A DNA stretch of 34,036 nt from Tieghemiomyces parasiticus. Lineage: Eukaryota; Kickxellomycota; Dimargaritomycetes; Dimargaritales; Dimargaritaceae. The translations under genes and the position numbers were made by a program. The notes beneath the pieces were generated by a model. The model was not told where the DNA came from. It made no database searches and was given only the letters and a program-made list of their open reading frames with translations. Below, piece after piece: positions 10,184 through 20,448 of this stretch; the stretch's first letter is position 1; each line of letters opens with the position of its first letter. The stretch lies in contig JANBPT010000479.1 in NCBI GenBank assembly GCA_027575765.1, positions 1 through 34,036 on the forward strand. The letters run 5' to 3'.

Positions 10184-11047
10184 TTAGACAGCTGGCAGAG
10201 TCGAATTATGGGTATGCTTGATGTTGCCGAGATGGAGGGCGGACCGGACGGCGGGTAAGAATTCGTCGGGCTTGTAGCGGATCGACGGTACTTTCATGCC
10301 CAGACCTGCCACGTCACTATCGTCGAGCCGGATACCGTTGCGTTCACGCTGGGCCTTCTTTTGAAGGTACCGGTGTACCACCAGGATGAGGATACCGGCG
10401 AAGGCCAGGGCGCCCACGACGCCACCAATGATGGCACCGATACGGCCCATGTCGGAGGTCCGGACAGGGGCCATGTCGGGGGAATCCCCACCGTCGTCGT
10501 CGTTGCTCGATGTAGAGGAAGATGATGCGGTGGCAGATGAGGCCGACGTCGAACTGGTGGGCGACGGGAGGGGTGCCACCGAGGTAAAGCCTTTGCCGTC
10601 GAAGCTAAAGTCGGAGCACTTGTTGTTGCTCCAGCGGCAGCCCAGGCCGTTGAGGGCGGCACTACCGTTACAGGTGTTGGGGTCGGCAATCCCGGCACAC
10701 GGAGTCGGGCAGGTCAAACCGGCGACTGTGCACCGCATAGTGTCGCATGGGGTGCAGCCAGCCGCGCAAGTTCCGTTGACGGGTGCGGCGCAGGTCAGGT
10801 CTTGGATGCACTTGTCGGCCTCGAGCCGGCAGCCGTGGCCATTAACACTGAATCCACAGGTGGCGGCGGTACGAGCATTGCACTGATCGGGGCACTGGGC
10901 GCCCGGCACGCACCCAAAAAAGTCGCACAGGATGGAGCCGGCCGGGCATTCGTCCCGCGGGTACAGGCGGGAGTGGTCGCTCGCGCCGACCGCCTGCGTG
11001 AGGGCCAGCAGACAGCCGAGTAGGAGTATCAATCGCCACGAAGCCAT
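10184..11047 (-). CDS. Secreted-type Cys-rich single-pass membrane protein with duplicated ectodomain
   Basis: A 287-residue intronless gene whose family I do not recognise. It has a signal peptide (residues 1-20, LILLLGCLLALTQA core), a Cys-rich ectodomain (34-144), a Ser/Thr-rich stalk (160-181, probably O-glycosylated) followed by an acidic DDDGGD patch, one transmembrane helix (203-225, with a GxxxG-like IIGGVVGA) and a basic-start cytoplasmic tail of about 60 residues. The ectodomain is two tandem copies of one module: Cys 34, 41, 46, 52, 56, 64, 73, 80 and Cys 94 or 98, 101, 106, 113, 117, 126, 137, 144, each ending G-x-GCR-4-KC. NGT (91) and NGS (127) are N-glycosylation sequons. The layout resembles fungal wall-stress sensors (Wsc/Mid2-like: ectodomain, S/T stalk, TM, short tail), but the Cys pattern is not an obvious WSC domain. 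A surface adhesin or sensor role is inference. Confidence 0.85.
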   Translation of the reverse strand: MASWRLILLLGCLLALTQAVGASDHSRLYPRDECPAGSILCDFFGCVPGAQCPDQCNARTAATCGFSVNGHGCRLEADKCIQDLTCAAPVNGTCAAGCTPCDTMRCTVAGLTCPTPCAGIADPNTCNGSAALNGLGCRWSNNKCSDFSFDGKGFTSVAPLPSPTSSTSASSATASSSSTSSNDDDGGDSPDMAPVRTSDMGRIGAIIGGVVGALAFAGILILVVHRYLQKKAQRERNGIRLDDSDVAGLGMKVPSIRYKPDEFLPAVRSALHLGNIKHTHNSTLPAV

Positions 11048-12060
11048 AGGTCAAACGGATACGACAGCGGCGGGCCTTCTACAGCGGGCAGGGTGGGAGG
11101 ATAATATCGAAAAGGTGGGAAAATACTGTCGAAAAGCCAGAGGGTGCTACACTAGGTGGCGGGGTCGGATAAGCCAGCGGGGAACCGTCGGTACAGGAAG
11201 CGGGGTGGCCAGAATGGTCGGCCGGTGTTACGGAGCAGAAGGAGGTCGCCAGGACAACATGGAAGAAGGGTAGATTACAGGTAGGGAGTGCCGGCGTCGT
11301 CAACGACGGGCAGTTTGCTCAGCAAAGGAAAGATGACAGAGGGGGAGGTGGTCGTTACAAGGCAATAGGGAAGACGTAGCGTAGAGATGTGAAGTGTCCA
11401 GAGCAGTAGCGTGGAGATGGAACAAGTAGGCGATTCTGCAGAGCCCAGAGCGGAAGTGACGGCAACAAGGCCAGCGGAGGTGCACAGACCCGCGGGCGAG
11501 TCTGGACGGGGCACAAGGGAGGAGAGAGCGATGCAGCAAGGGCGGGGACGGGGCCAACCACGGTAGCAGCCGGCAGAGAGGGGGCGGGTGGACTGGGGCG
11601 GGCCGAAGGATGGGCGCGAAAGCGTCTTCACAGGCAACTGTGGCTAGTGAGGGAGTAGGGGAAGCGAACGACGGCCGACTTCCTAAAATAGGTCTGGGCG
11701 TGGGTCGCAAGGTGCTTATGTCGGTTCTTATCGGAGAACCCGCAGTTACCGGTTAGGAAGCGGGGATATCCGGAAGCCGCCGGCGTGTGGGCGCGTGGCT
11801 GAGGGGCAGACACGACAGCGAAGGGGAAGGGGGGTGCGCCTGGAGGGCAGTAAACAAAACTGCGTGTGCAGGCGAGGTGGGCAGGACCTAGCCCTGCGAG
11901 AAACGGTGACAAGGGGCGTGAGAGTGTGGTAAGCCCTACGAAACAGTGCGGAAGGCTGCCTTGCTGTGGAAAATAAAATATTCGAATTGAAGTGGGAGTT
12001 AAAGGTTACAAAGGCTATGGGGAGAGCCGGCGCTAGATAAACTCATTTGCTCAATTGCGG

Positions 12061-12154
12061 GGGGATGGCGGCGGCGGCGGGACAGGCGGGGTTGGAAAGA
12101 GTTGGTGGGGGATGACAGCGGCGAGGCGGACAGGCGGGGTTTGATGGATAAAAA
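12061..12154. repeat. Two-copy imperfect tandem repeat, about 47-bp unit
   Basis: The unit ggggatg(g/a)c(g/a)gcggcg...ggacaggcggggtt...gatgg-like occurs at 12061-12107 and again at 12108-12154. The second copy differs by substitutions and small gaps. It is G-rich on the plus strand and lies in the upstream region of the membrane-protein gene. No function is evident. Confidence 0.55.
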
Positions 12155-12365
12155 TAGATGGTGGGGTAGGACAGGGGACCACAGACGTCAAAGACAATCG
12201 GATGAAGGTAAAAAGGACAGGGGGCGGGACAGACCGGCGCCAATGGCTATGGGAGGGCGGGGGACCCGAGCGAACTGCGAAGGTCTGCGCCAAGGAACAC
12301 AGCGGGCGCTTGAAATTTGGCTGATCGGCCTTGGGGCGACAAAGTTGGCAGAGTGTCGGAATAGG

Positions 12366-12383
12366 CGGGAAAATATATATAAA
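12366..12383 (-). promoter_or_regulatory. TATA-like element, minus orientation
   Basis: Read on the minus strand this is ATTTATATATATTTTCCC, a strong TATA-like sequence followed by a C/T-rich leader-like stretch. It lies 1.3 kb upstream of the ATG at 11047, so it could drive a long 5' leader (perhaps spliced) of that gene or an unrecognised minus-strand transcript. Confidence 0.3.
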
Positions 12384-14470
12384 TGACCGCCTGTAAAGCA
12401 CCACTAGAAGTAGGCAAGGAGTTCGGTGGCGGCTTAAAGCGTAAGGGCGACGGTGGTCAAGGGAGGGGCAGACTCGGGGGGCGGTCGGGGTGCCGGGCCG
12501 GGGCGGGTTAATATAGGACACGAGCGGTCGATTGACAGGCTTCTGTTATGGGGCGGTCGTTGAAGGAGCAGACAAGGAGGAGTGGGAGGGGATGAAAGGG
12601 TTACAATGAGAAGAGAAGGGGGAGCGGAGTCCGTCGGTCGAGATAAAGATCAACCAGAGGATCGGAGGCGGAGGGTGGAGAAAGAAGGTGCCCAGAGAAA
12701 CGAATGGGTGACCAGCCACTTGGGAAAGAGACTGCGAACCGGGGGGGGGGCAAAGGGAGCGTACAAGACCCCGCCAGGAGTAAGCGGCATGGTGGAGGAC
12801 ACGCGTGTCTGCCTGATCACCCGCTACTTTGTGTGTCTATAGTCTGGCCTTCAGTGGACCCTTTGAGGATGTCAACCGGTCTTGGGCCTCTCAAAGGCTG
12901 CATTGTTACGGCCACAACCCTAACCTCCCCCCGCTCACCCTCAGGTTCTCTTCTATCTTTCGCATCCCAAAGGGGCGATGCCATGACTTCCAGACTAGAG
13001 CCCGCCGGCCCCAACTACTTTAGGGCGGACAACCCATAGATGTACATCCTTTCTAAGCCGGCGGCGCCCTTGGTTACCCCTAGTGGGCAAGGGGATGCGT
13101 GATTGGACGGAACTCGTGGGTATGTCAACATCTCGAGTCCGTCCGTGTATATCGCTTTCGGCTCCAGCGCACGTTCGACTCGGTCGGGACCTGTATCGAC
13201 GCAGCACCGGGCATAATAATAGACACGGGCTTGCCAGGATGTCTCCTTTACACCGCGTCCTCCCCCCCCCTTCCCCCCTTGCCTCTGCACTCTCTGCCCT
13301 TGAGGAATCTCCCTGCCTCCTATCTATATTCACTTATCCACCCCTGTGCCTACCTGGGATCACATGTCTAGATTTGCACGGCCACCAGCCTGCAGGCTCC
13401 AAATATCAATTGAAACTATTACCCCGTATGGTTTCAAAGCCTGCATCGGCCAGGCAAGGGTGCGTTACTTTCGTTCCGTAAAAACCCAGGGGGAGGGGCT
13501 GATGTGATGGAGTAACTGCCAAGGTGCCTGATGATGTAGGTGCCGATGTTGGCCCGGCCCGGCCCAAGTTTAAAGAGATAAAAAGTTAAGGATCCTTCCA
13601 CTCAGATAAGCAGTCCATGCATGTCGTGTGGTCACGGAAAGTCGGTAGCCACTCCTTGAGCACCATAATAATCAATCGGATAATACTTAGCCCTTAAATT
13701 GTAATGTACTTTCCACCATGCAACGATAGCGGTGAACGCATGGGTGGTAGCTGGAGTCCACTTGATTAAGCGTCCATGGTTAGACTGCCGACCGCCTCCG
13801 GTAGCATGGTTATCTGTGACATGATCTTCTGCCACCCGGTGCAACGCCACGTTAGTTTCCTCCTCCCCTCTCCCTACTCGCTTCGCCGTAGCTCGGAAAA
13901 CTGGCCGTGGCCGCCATGACCACATCCGTGTATCTGGTCTGACCTCATAAGACTGGCCACGTTTAACCGGCCGCTGGTGAGTACATCATTTTGTAGTCAA
14001 TCGGTACTAGGCACCAAGTGAATGGCTGGCTTGCCTGGTGGTCGGTTCGGATTGCTTTGCCCTATCCCGTCCGGCCGACCGCCACTTTGGGATGCTCGTG
14101 AGGTCAATAGAGTGAATTCTCCCATGGTATTCATTACGGTCCCCGTAGTGTATCCCCATATGCCCTGGCGCTGGGCAGTTTGTAAAAGCCACAATCTATC
14201 CGATACACGACCTCACTATTAAAATAAAGGAGGGGGGGCTAAACCAAATCCACCGTCTTCACCCCCCCACATCCTTCGCTTGCGTGAGCACAGCCAGGAT
14301 GTTCACCATGAGGAGGACTAGATTGAAATCCATCGTCTAAATGATTGCAACCGACCAGTTGTGGCACCCTAGATAGTTCCTAATCAAGGGATTAACCCAC
14401 CTCCACCCCCCTGGTTCTGGGCCGGGCCAACCAAAACTCACTTCCTTCTCGCTCTGCCAGGAAAATCGCC

Positions 14471-14497
14471 GGCCCCGCTTCAAAATGAAGCGGGGCC
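14471..14497. other. Perfect 11-bp GC-rich hairpin
   Basis: GGCCCCGCTTC (14471-14481) and GAAGCGGGGCC (14487-14497) are exact reverse complements around the 5-nt loop AAAAT. No T run follows. It is isolated in non-coding DNA about 1 kb downstream of the MDH stop. Confidence 0.8.
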
Positions 14498-15307
14498 AAT
14501 CTACGAGAGGCCATTCCAGGCTACCGACTTTTTCATCTACTCGACGAGATTTTCTTCACCCTAGGCTAAAACGTTCGCCGCCGCCACCGCCCCCATTGGT
14601 TCTAAAGGTTAATTAGGGAATAGATGTACCCTCGTTCCTCCTAATCAATTTACCCCAAGAGGAAGACAGAGTAGTCGGGATTGATCACCATCATGTTGAC
14701 GAACGGTATCGACCAGTTGTGGTAATCAAACACCGACCCCCCTTTATTTTTTTGTTTCTCTCTCTCTCTCTTGTATCCCGTCTGACCGCAACCATCGCTT
14801 CTTACTCGTTCATCAATTCACTTGGGATCAGTCGACATCGCGTCCATTAGTCCCGTAAATGGGATAGCCGGAGTTGAGGGATTGTCGACCACAACAAGAC
14901 CCGTAATAGCTTTCCGGGGACACTAGGGATCAGGTACATATGCGTAAAAAAAAAAAGAAGAGGTAGTGAGAAGTGACTTGTAGGCTGCAGTGGTTTGAGT
15001 GGCTTGAAATACGACCGGCAAAAAGACGAGAGCCGGTTACACATCAGAAGATCAGGTCGAACTTGAGAGTGTATACATGATGTCACTTGGTAAGGCACCT
15101 CAGTCTAACCAGTAACGAACGACTCGATGCTGTTGAATAGATCCCACTCTCCTACAAAACGCTCTGCCCTCACCATGACGTATAGCAGCATTGCCAGCCA
15201 GTACAGAATTCCGAGTCTATAACAGCTTCACAACGGCCAAGGACTACAAGTCCGGAATTCAATAAATGAAAAACCCAGCGTAGCATATAAACCACATCGC
15301 AATTGGG

Positions 15308-15313
15308 TTTATT
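15308..15313 (-). terminator. Candidate polyadenylation signal of MDH
   Basis: TTTATT on the plus strand is AATAAA on the minus strand, 184 bp downstream of the MDH stop codon. This is a reasonable position, but the hexamer alone is weak evidence. Confidence 0.4.
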
Positions 15314-15496
15314 GACAGGGCGAGTTGACCACCATCACAACGTATTGAGGACACTAAAGTGATTTTTGAGAGGGAGAGTGAACGTAGAAATAAATAAATA
15401 ACATCAAGTCCGCCACAGTCACTCCTTCTCTTACCAAAAGTCATCTACATGGCAGGACTTCTTCCTCCTCCTCCTTCCCTCAGCTCACAAAAGGTC

Positions 15497-16684
15497 TTAC
15501 TCGGTCTTGTGGGCAAAGTCGTAACCCTTCTGGATGTTCTTCTTGAGCTCAGGGATGGCCTCCTTGAGCAGGGCCTGCTCGTGGGCCGAAAGCTCACCAA
15601 GACCGTGGATCTTCTCGACACCGTTAGGGCCGAGCTCCACCTTGGTGGAGAAGTACTCAACCCCCTCCTTAGCCAGGACGTCACTCTTGACGTAGGTAGG
15701 CTCGATGATGCCCTTCTTGCCGTTCACGGTGGCGTCCAGCAGGCTGTTGGTGAAGCGAGCACCGGCGTAAGCCATGGACAGGGTAGCGGACCCACCGCCG
15801 TTCTTGGCCTTGACCACCTCGTCACCACCGTACTGGATGCGGTGGGTAAGGGCCTTGAGGTCCGACTCGTTCAGCTTGAGACCGGGGGTCTGGGAGAAGA
15901 GCGGGATGATGGTCACACCGGAGTGGCCGCCCACGACGGTAATGTTGGTATCGGCCGGGTTGGTGTCCTGGTTCTCTGACACGAAGCGGGAAGCGCGGAC
16001 GACGTCCAAGGTGGTGACACCAAACACGCGACGCGGGTCAAACACATTGTGCTTCTTAAACACCTCGGCCACGATCGGCACGGTCGAGTTGACCGGGTTG
16101 GCAATCACCAGCACGTGCGCCTTGGGGCAGTACTGGGCGCAGGCAGTGGCCAGATCGCGCACGATCCCGGCGTTAGTGTTGAACAGATCGTCACGGCTCA
16201 TGCCGGGCTTGCGCGGCACACCGGCCGGGATCACCACGATCTGGGCACCCTCGAGCGTCTGCTTGAGGCCCTCATTGTCGGGGAGGAACCCCGTCACCTT
16301 GGCCGGCGTGTTGATGTGGCTCAGGTCCGCGGCGACGCCGGGGGTGTTGAACAGATCGTACAGGCTCAGGTGCGAAATCGCCGGGTTGGCCTTAAGCAGC
16401 AGCGACAAGGGCTGGCCGATGCCGCCGGCGGCACCGAGCACGGCGACCTTGGCGGCATTCTGGAGGCGGAAAGGCGAGGGTTAGAGGGGGTGGGCTATAC
16501 AAGGTCAGTCGGAATAAGCGAGGCTACGGTTGGGAGCCGAGAGGTGTAGAGTGGCCCTGATCAAAGGCCGTGGTGAGGGGGAGGGTTCCGTCCCGATCTC
16601 AGGGTCTCGAGCACTTACCTGGGCGGCCGAGGTGGAGAAGGCGCGCGCGGAAGCGGCAGCGAGGGTACGGGTGGCGAACAGCAT
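15497..16684 (-). CDS. MDH1: Mitochondrial malate dehydrogenase precursor (2 exons)
   Basis: Malate dehydrogenase interconverts malate and oxaloacetate with NAD in the mitochondrial matrix (TCA cycle). Exon 1 is 16619-16684 (22 codons, [20 protein letters not shown] start: basic, hydroxylated, no acid, a typical presequence). The intron is 16460-16618 (159 bp, gtaagt donor, ctccag acceptor), joined in frame to [15 protein letters not shown]. Exon 2 is 15497-16459. The precursor is 342 residues, normal for mitochondrial MDH. Visible motifs are the Rossmann loop GAAGGIG (31-37), ribose-binding Asp57 (LYDL), substrate-binding Arg105 and Arg111 (VPRKPGMSR), NPVNST (143-148), Asp174/Arg177 (TTLDVVRAS) and catalytic His201 in GGHSG. 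All catalytic residues are present. Cleavage probably falls near the exon junction, so the intron nearly separates presequence from enzyme. The C terminus FAHKTE lacks a peroxisomal SKL-type signal. Confidence 0.97.
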
Positions 16685-18046
16685 GGTGATTAGTTGGGCA
16701 GGTGGGGGTGAAGGGTGGACGAGGATCGAAGTCGAGATGCGAGGTTGGGTACGAAGTAGAACGATGCTGAACAGAAAGGCAAAGAAGGAAGGGGCCTGGG
16801 GTTGGGCGGGTAGGCGGTGGGGGGGGGGTGCTATGGCGTCTGCTGGTAAGAATGGGGGAGGCAGGAGTATGGCTCCGGGACTGGCCGGTAGAGTCTTGGG
16901 CAAGAGGGCGGCGGGAACTGGCCAGTGGCAGGGACGCCAATGGAGGTGGGCGTGCTCGGACTCGGGCCCTGGCCCGTGAGAGAGGGCAGCGTAGGCGTGG
17001 AGGGGTCGGTTGGTGAGGTGGGAAATGGCGGGCTCAACTGGTGCCATCGCTCTCTGCTTACGCGTGTGGGCGGGGTGGGGTTCTAGAGCCATGTGGGCGA
17101 GGAGCGCACAACGCCTCTCCTCCACTCCTGCCCGTCATTCCGTCGCCTCTATCTCGCCGCCTGCATAGCAGCGCTAACCTCCCCCGGTAAACATTCCATG
17201 CTACACCAAGGGAGGAGGACAGGGCCAGGGGCACAGTAGAAGAATAGATGACTGGCGGCCGACTATAGATTGGCCCTTATCTCCTCGGCCATGGATTGAG
17301 CCGAGTCGACCGGACACGTCATCTGTAGAGCTCTTACTTCACCTTCCTCTATACTGCGAACCAGGCTCCTAGAGAGTATGTGGCAAATGGCGACCGGTTA
17401 CAGCCCGAGTGGCCAGCTGGAACCCCTGCGCACGACTTACCCCCCCCCGCTCTGTACGGTAGTGGAGTGCCGCAAGAACCCTCCCCCCAAGCTTGTTGGG
17501 GTCCCAAGTGCTAAGCAAACATACGAATAGGGTCCAACGTCCTATGGTGCCGCATGAAAACCGGGAAGGGTGGTGCCAAAATGCTGGTGGTTAGCAGAGC
17601 TTGGGGGTGGGGCGAACCTGTAGGCATATAGCGCTGGCGCCCGATTCCTCTGAGCGAATCGTCTTGGAAGTTCACCGCCTGCACGATCGGCTTGGTTCCC
17701 AGCGCCTACCGTCGGCGCGATGCCAAACTCCGCGCCCTGGGCCTTTGGCATGCCTCTCCTATTGGTGCCATCTGGCTTTCCACGTTGTCAAATCCGCTCA
17801 TTCCTTCTGTACATCCGCCATTATCCCGCGACCCTGTTTATTCACATCCTGCATTCTAGGTAAGACCCTCCACTCAATGTACATCAGTCGTCGTGTACCA
17901 GCCCAGATGAGCAGGTAGATACGAAGGCACGGTCTTTTGTAATCCCGAAGCTTATCGAACCTCCTTCCCCCCTCCCGTCACCTCACCAACGGCCTGCACC
18001 ACTCCGTCCTTAACATTTCCAGGCCCTCATCTCCCACTCCTAGGCC
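16685..18046. other. Intergenic region shared by divergent MDH and p24 genes
   Basis: It carries the presumptive promoters of both flanking genes. The strip next to MDH is C/T-rich on the coding strand and the strip before p24 is also C/T-rich (about 17950-18046). G or C runs occur at 16819-16828 and 17440-17448. Open frames on both strands, including a 206-codon minus frame that merely reads through MDH exon 1, are not independent genes. Confidence 0.5.
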
Positions 18047-18888
18047 ATGCTGCGCTCCCAGATCCCCAGCGGCGGCTCGCTGCTCCTAGCCGTGTTGTTC
18101 CTGACTGCTCTTGTGTCCACGCCTGCCCGCGCCGTGACCCTGACCTACTGGGTCGGCGCCAACGAGAAGGCCTGCTTCTATACTAATGTCAACCAGATCG
18201 GCAAGAAGATTGGTTTCTACTTTGCGGTAAGTGATGCTACCCTCCCCTTCTCTAGACCCCGCTCCCAGCTCCTGCGTGCTGCCTATCCCCTCGATACCAC
18301 AATCGGACCTAGTCTTCCCGAACATCGTCATGACCACTCATCCCTCTCGACGGCTCCCTCCCCCTCCCTTCCTTCTATTTCACGGGCCGTACATTACAGG
18401 GCCAAGCCGGTGGCAACTTCGATATCGACTACACTGTGACCGATCCGCGCGAGCGGGTGGTTCTGGAGGGCAAAGCGGAGAAGCAGGGCGACTTTGTGTT
18501 GAACGGCAACGTACTGGGTGAATATTCCTTCTGCTTCAGCAACGAGGTAGCCAGCCGCGAGGATAAGCTGATTGACTTTGACATTTCGGTCGAGGACGAA
18601 GTTCGCGCCGAACACGCCGACGCCTCCTCCCCGGAATCTTCGGAGGTCGCCAAGGACGACATGAAGGTCGACCAGTCGCTCCACCTCATCGCCAGCGGTC
18701 TCAACCGGGTCGAACGTGACCTTAAGTACTTCCGTACCCGCGAAAACCGCAATAAGAACACCGTGTTATCGACCCAGGACCGCGTGTTCTTCTTTGGCGT
18801 GGTCGATACCATCGCCATCTTTGCCGTCGCTGCTCTCCAGGTGTTTGCCATCCGCACGTTCTTCTCCACCAAGACCTCCAAATTTTAA
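18047..18888 (+). CDS. p24/emp24/gp25L cargo receptor (2 exons)
   Basis: p24 proteins are type I membrane proteins of the ER-Golgi early secretory pathway that load cargo, GPI-anchored proteins in particular, into COPII vesicles and recycle with COPI. Exon 1 is 18047-18226 (60 codons), the intron 18227-18399 (173 bp, gtaagt...ttacag) and exon 2 18400-18888; the product is 222 residues. It has a signal peptide 1-29 (...STPARA), a GOLD domain (about 30-125) with the Cys pair 43 (CFY) and 105 (SFCFSN), a luminal coiled-coil region (about 145-185), a transmembrane helix (189-212) and tail RTFFSTKTSKF with the FF COPII-sorting motif at 214-215. The tail Lys residues are not a canonical KKxx. The GOLD segment GEYSFCFSNE and the DFDISVEDE element look like the gamma-type (yeast Erp2/3/4-like) subfamily, which I infer only from memory of the pattern. 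Confidence 0.93.
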
Positions 18889-19215
18889 CCAGCGACAACA
18901 GAAATTGGGTCGATGGTGGGGGTGTCGGCTTGCCTTGGACCTCCTCTCTCTCAATCTCCACCTATTTGTCGGCTGATCGCTTTTTTTGCATGGGGCCGTT
19001 TTCATGAGATAATAAATTAAATTTATTGTGCCACTTTTTCACCATGAAATGCCAATACGCTGAGACGACCCCGCCAGGCTTCCAGGCGTACGGCGAGAGG
19101 TCAAGCGGCGTAACCACGCACTCTCCATTAAAAAAGAGAACACGATTAGTTTATGTAGAGCGGACCCGGGTGGCTACATTATGCATACTAAAAGCTATTA
19201 TAAGAATAGGGATCG
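18889..19215. other. Convergent 3' region between p24 and the short IPMS paralogue
   Basis: A 327-bp spacer between two facing stop codons. It holds the 3' untranslated regions of both genes and a palindromic AATAAA/TTTATT element at 19011-19027. I see no gene in it. Confidence 0.7.
19011..19027. terminator. Palindromic bidirectional polyadenylation signal
   Basis: AATAAATT-A-AATTTATT is an 8-bp inverted repeat around one base. It gives AATAAA on the plus strand 123 bp after the p24 stop, and AATAAA on the minus strand about 190 bp after the short IPMS stop. One element therefore offers a poly(A) signal to both convergent genes. Confidence 0.6.
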
Positions 19216-20448
19216 TTACGCGCAGGCACCGACCAACTGGCGGAGATCCTCATCAGAGACCTCGGCACGATCCTCAGCCAGGGCTTTAAACTTGGCGAAC
19301 AGGAGGTTGAGGCGGTCGGGGTTGAGGTCTAGGTTGTCAATGTTAAGCCGCTCCAAACGGGCCTGAACGGCGCTACGGCCGCTGAGCTTACTTAGAATCA
19401 GGCCGTCGCTGGTAGCCCCGACGGTGTCAGGGTCGAGGTATTCATACGTTGAACGGTTACGCAGGAGGCCGTGTTGATGGATTCCCGAGGTATGACGAAA
19501 CACGTTCTGGCCCACGATGGGTTTGTTGGGGGCCATATGGGTCCCACCGCGCTCGGCCACTAGGTTACAGAGTGAGGTGAACATGCGGGTATTTAGGTCG
19601 TGGCGGGCCCGGTAGTGTTTAGAATGGGTGGTGATACACATGGCGACCTCCTCGAGGGCGGCATTCCCCGCGCGCTCGCCGATCCCGGCGAGGGTGGTAT
19701 CGACCATACAGGCACCGGCCTCGATACCCGCCAGGGCGTTGGCTACTCCGAGCCCCAGATCATTATGCGTATGGATGGCCCAGCGGGTAGTGTCGGCCGG
19801 GTAGGTGGTGTGGTCGATGACGTGCTTGACCATCTGGTAAAACTCGGCGGGGACACACGACCCAACGGTATCGGAGAGGAACACGGTGTTAGCCCCTGCG
19901 TCGATGGCGGTCTGGTACACTTGGCACAGGAACGTCGGATCGGTCCGTGCGGCATCTTCGGCGCCGAACCCTACTAGGGGAGTGAGGGCGCGGGCCTGGC
20001 GAACGGCCGCGTCGATGCGTTGAAGGCACTGGTCCCGGGTGATGCGGAGCTTGTGTTCGAGGTGAATATCGGAGGTGGCAATGAACAGTCGGATGGAGGC
20101 CCGCGGTGCGTCCTTGATGGCTTGGTAGCTAGTTTCCACGTCGCTGGCCAGCGTGCGTGTGAGAACCGCGATGGTCATCGGGGTGCCGATATGCTCGCGG
20201 CCTTCCATGAGTGGGCCTACCTCACGTGCGATACGTTGGCAGGTTTCGAAAGCACTGGCCGAGGAAGCGGGGAACCCCGCATCGATTTCGTCGACCCCGA
20301 GCTTTGACAGCTGTTGCGCGATATAGACTTTATCGTCCGTCGAGAACCGGACTCCTGGGGCCTGTTCGCCGTCCCGCAGCGTCGTGTCGCTGAAATAGAT
20401 GGTACGCAGGGTATTTCCCTCGGTCGGCTCGGGAACGTAGGCGGACAT
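19216..20448 (-). CDS. Short IPMS/homocitrate-synthase-like acyltransferase (DRE-TIM), no LeuA dimer domain
   Basis: A 410-residue intronless enzyme that should condense acetyl-CoA with a 2-oxo acid. Catalytic motifs are intact: DTTLRDGEQ (21-29), metal-binding HTHND (226-230), GERAGNAALEE (257-267). The barrel is followed by a short linker domain (about 300-405), and the protein ends where the leucine-binding LeuA dimer domain would begin. It shares QRIAREVGPLMEGRE exactly with the neighbouring full-length IPMS, so they are paralogues, but pocket motifs differ: GFGAED (160-165) for EFSPED, DTVGS (193-197) for DTVGY, DAGFPASS for EAGFPVAS, HTSGIHQHG (319-327) for HESGIHQDG, KLSGR (354-358) for KHSGR. 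The GAEDAARTDP segment resembles NifV-type homocitrate and citramalate synthases. Fungal lysine homocitrate synthase (LYS20) is a different subgroup. Substrate unknown; feedback inhibition by leucine is unlikely. Confidence 0.93.
   Translation of the reverse strand: MSAYVPEPTEGNTLRTIYFSDTTLRDGEQAPGVRFSTDDKVYIAQQLSKLGVDEIDAGFPASSASAFETCQRIAREVGPLMEGREHIGTPMTIAVLTRTLASDVETSYQAIKDAPRASIRLFIATSDIHLEHKLRITRDQCLQRIDAAVRQARALTPLVGFGAEDAARTDPTFLCQVYQTAIDAGANTVFLSDTVGSCVPAEFYQMVKHVIDHTTYPADTTRWAIHTHNDLGLGVANALAGIEAGACMVDTTLAGIGERAGNAALEEVAMCITTHSKHYRARHDLNTRMFTSLCNLVAERGGTHMAPNKPIVGQNVFRHTSGIHQHGLLRNRSTYEYLDPDTVGATSDGLILSKLSGRSAVQARLERLNIDNLDLNPDRLNLLFAKFKALAEDRAEVSDEDLRQLVGACA

Larger units (their letters stand above)
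11048..15496. other. Long non-coding interval (4.4 kb) between the membrane protein and MDH
   Basis: I find no gene that I can support. The first 1.5 kb is C/T-rich on the minus strand, as expected for the leader and promoter of the membrane-protein gene. Overlapping short frames throughout lack codon bias. One frame (13632-13925, minus, 97 codons) ends in a Trp/Tyr-rich stretch with a KWTP element reminiscent of DNA-binding or transposase fragments, but this is too weak to call. It also contains a two-copy repeat (12061-12154), a TATA-like site (12366-12383), G or C runs, a CT microsatellite (about 14757-14771) and a perfect hairpin (14471-14497). Confidence 0.5.

Noticed and set aside
12051..12521. 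156-codon Pro-rich minus frame
   Set aside because: Low-complexity CT-rich upstream DNA read as protein; several overlapping frames are equally open.
15774..16549. Long antisense frames (236 and 166 codons) over MDH exon 2
   Set aside because: Same codon-bias artefact. MDH on the minus strand has every catalytic residue.
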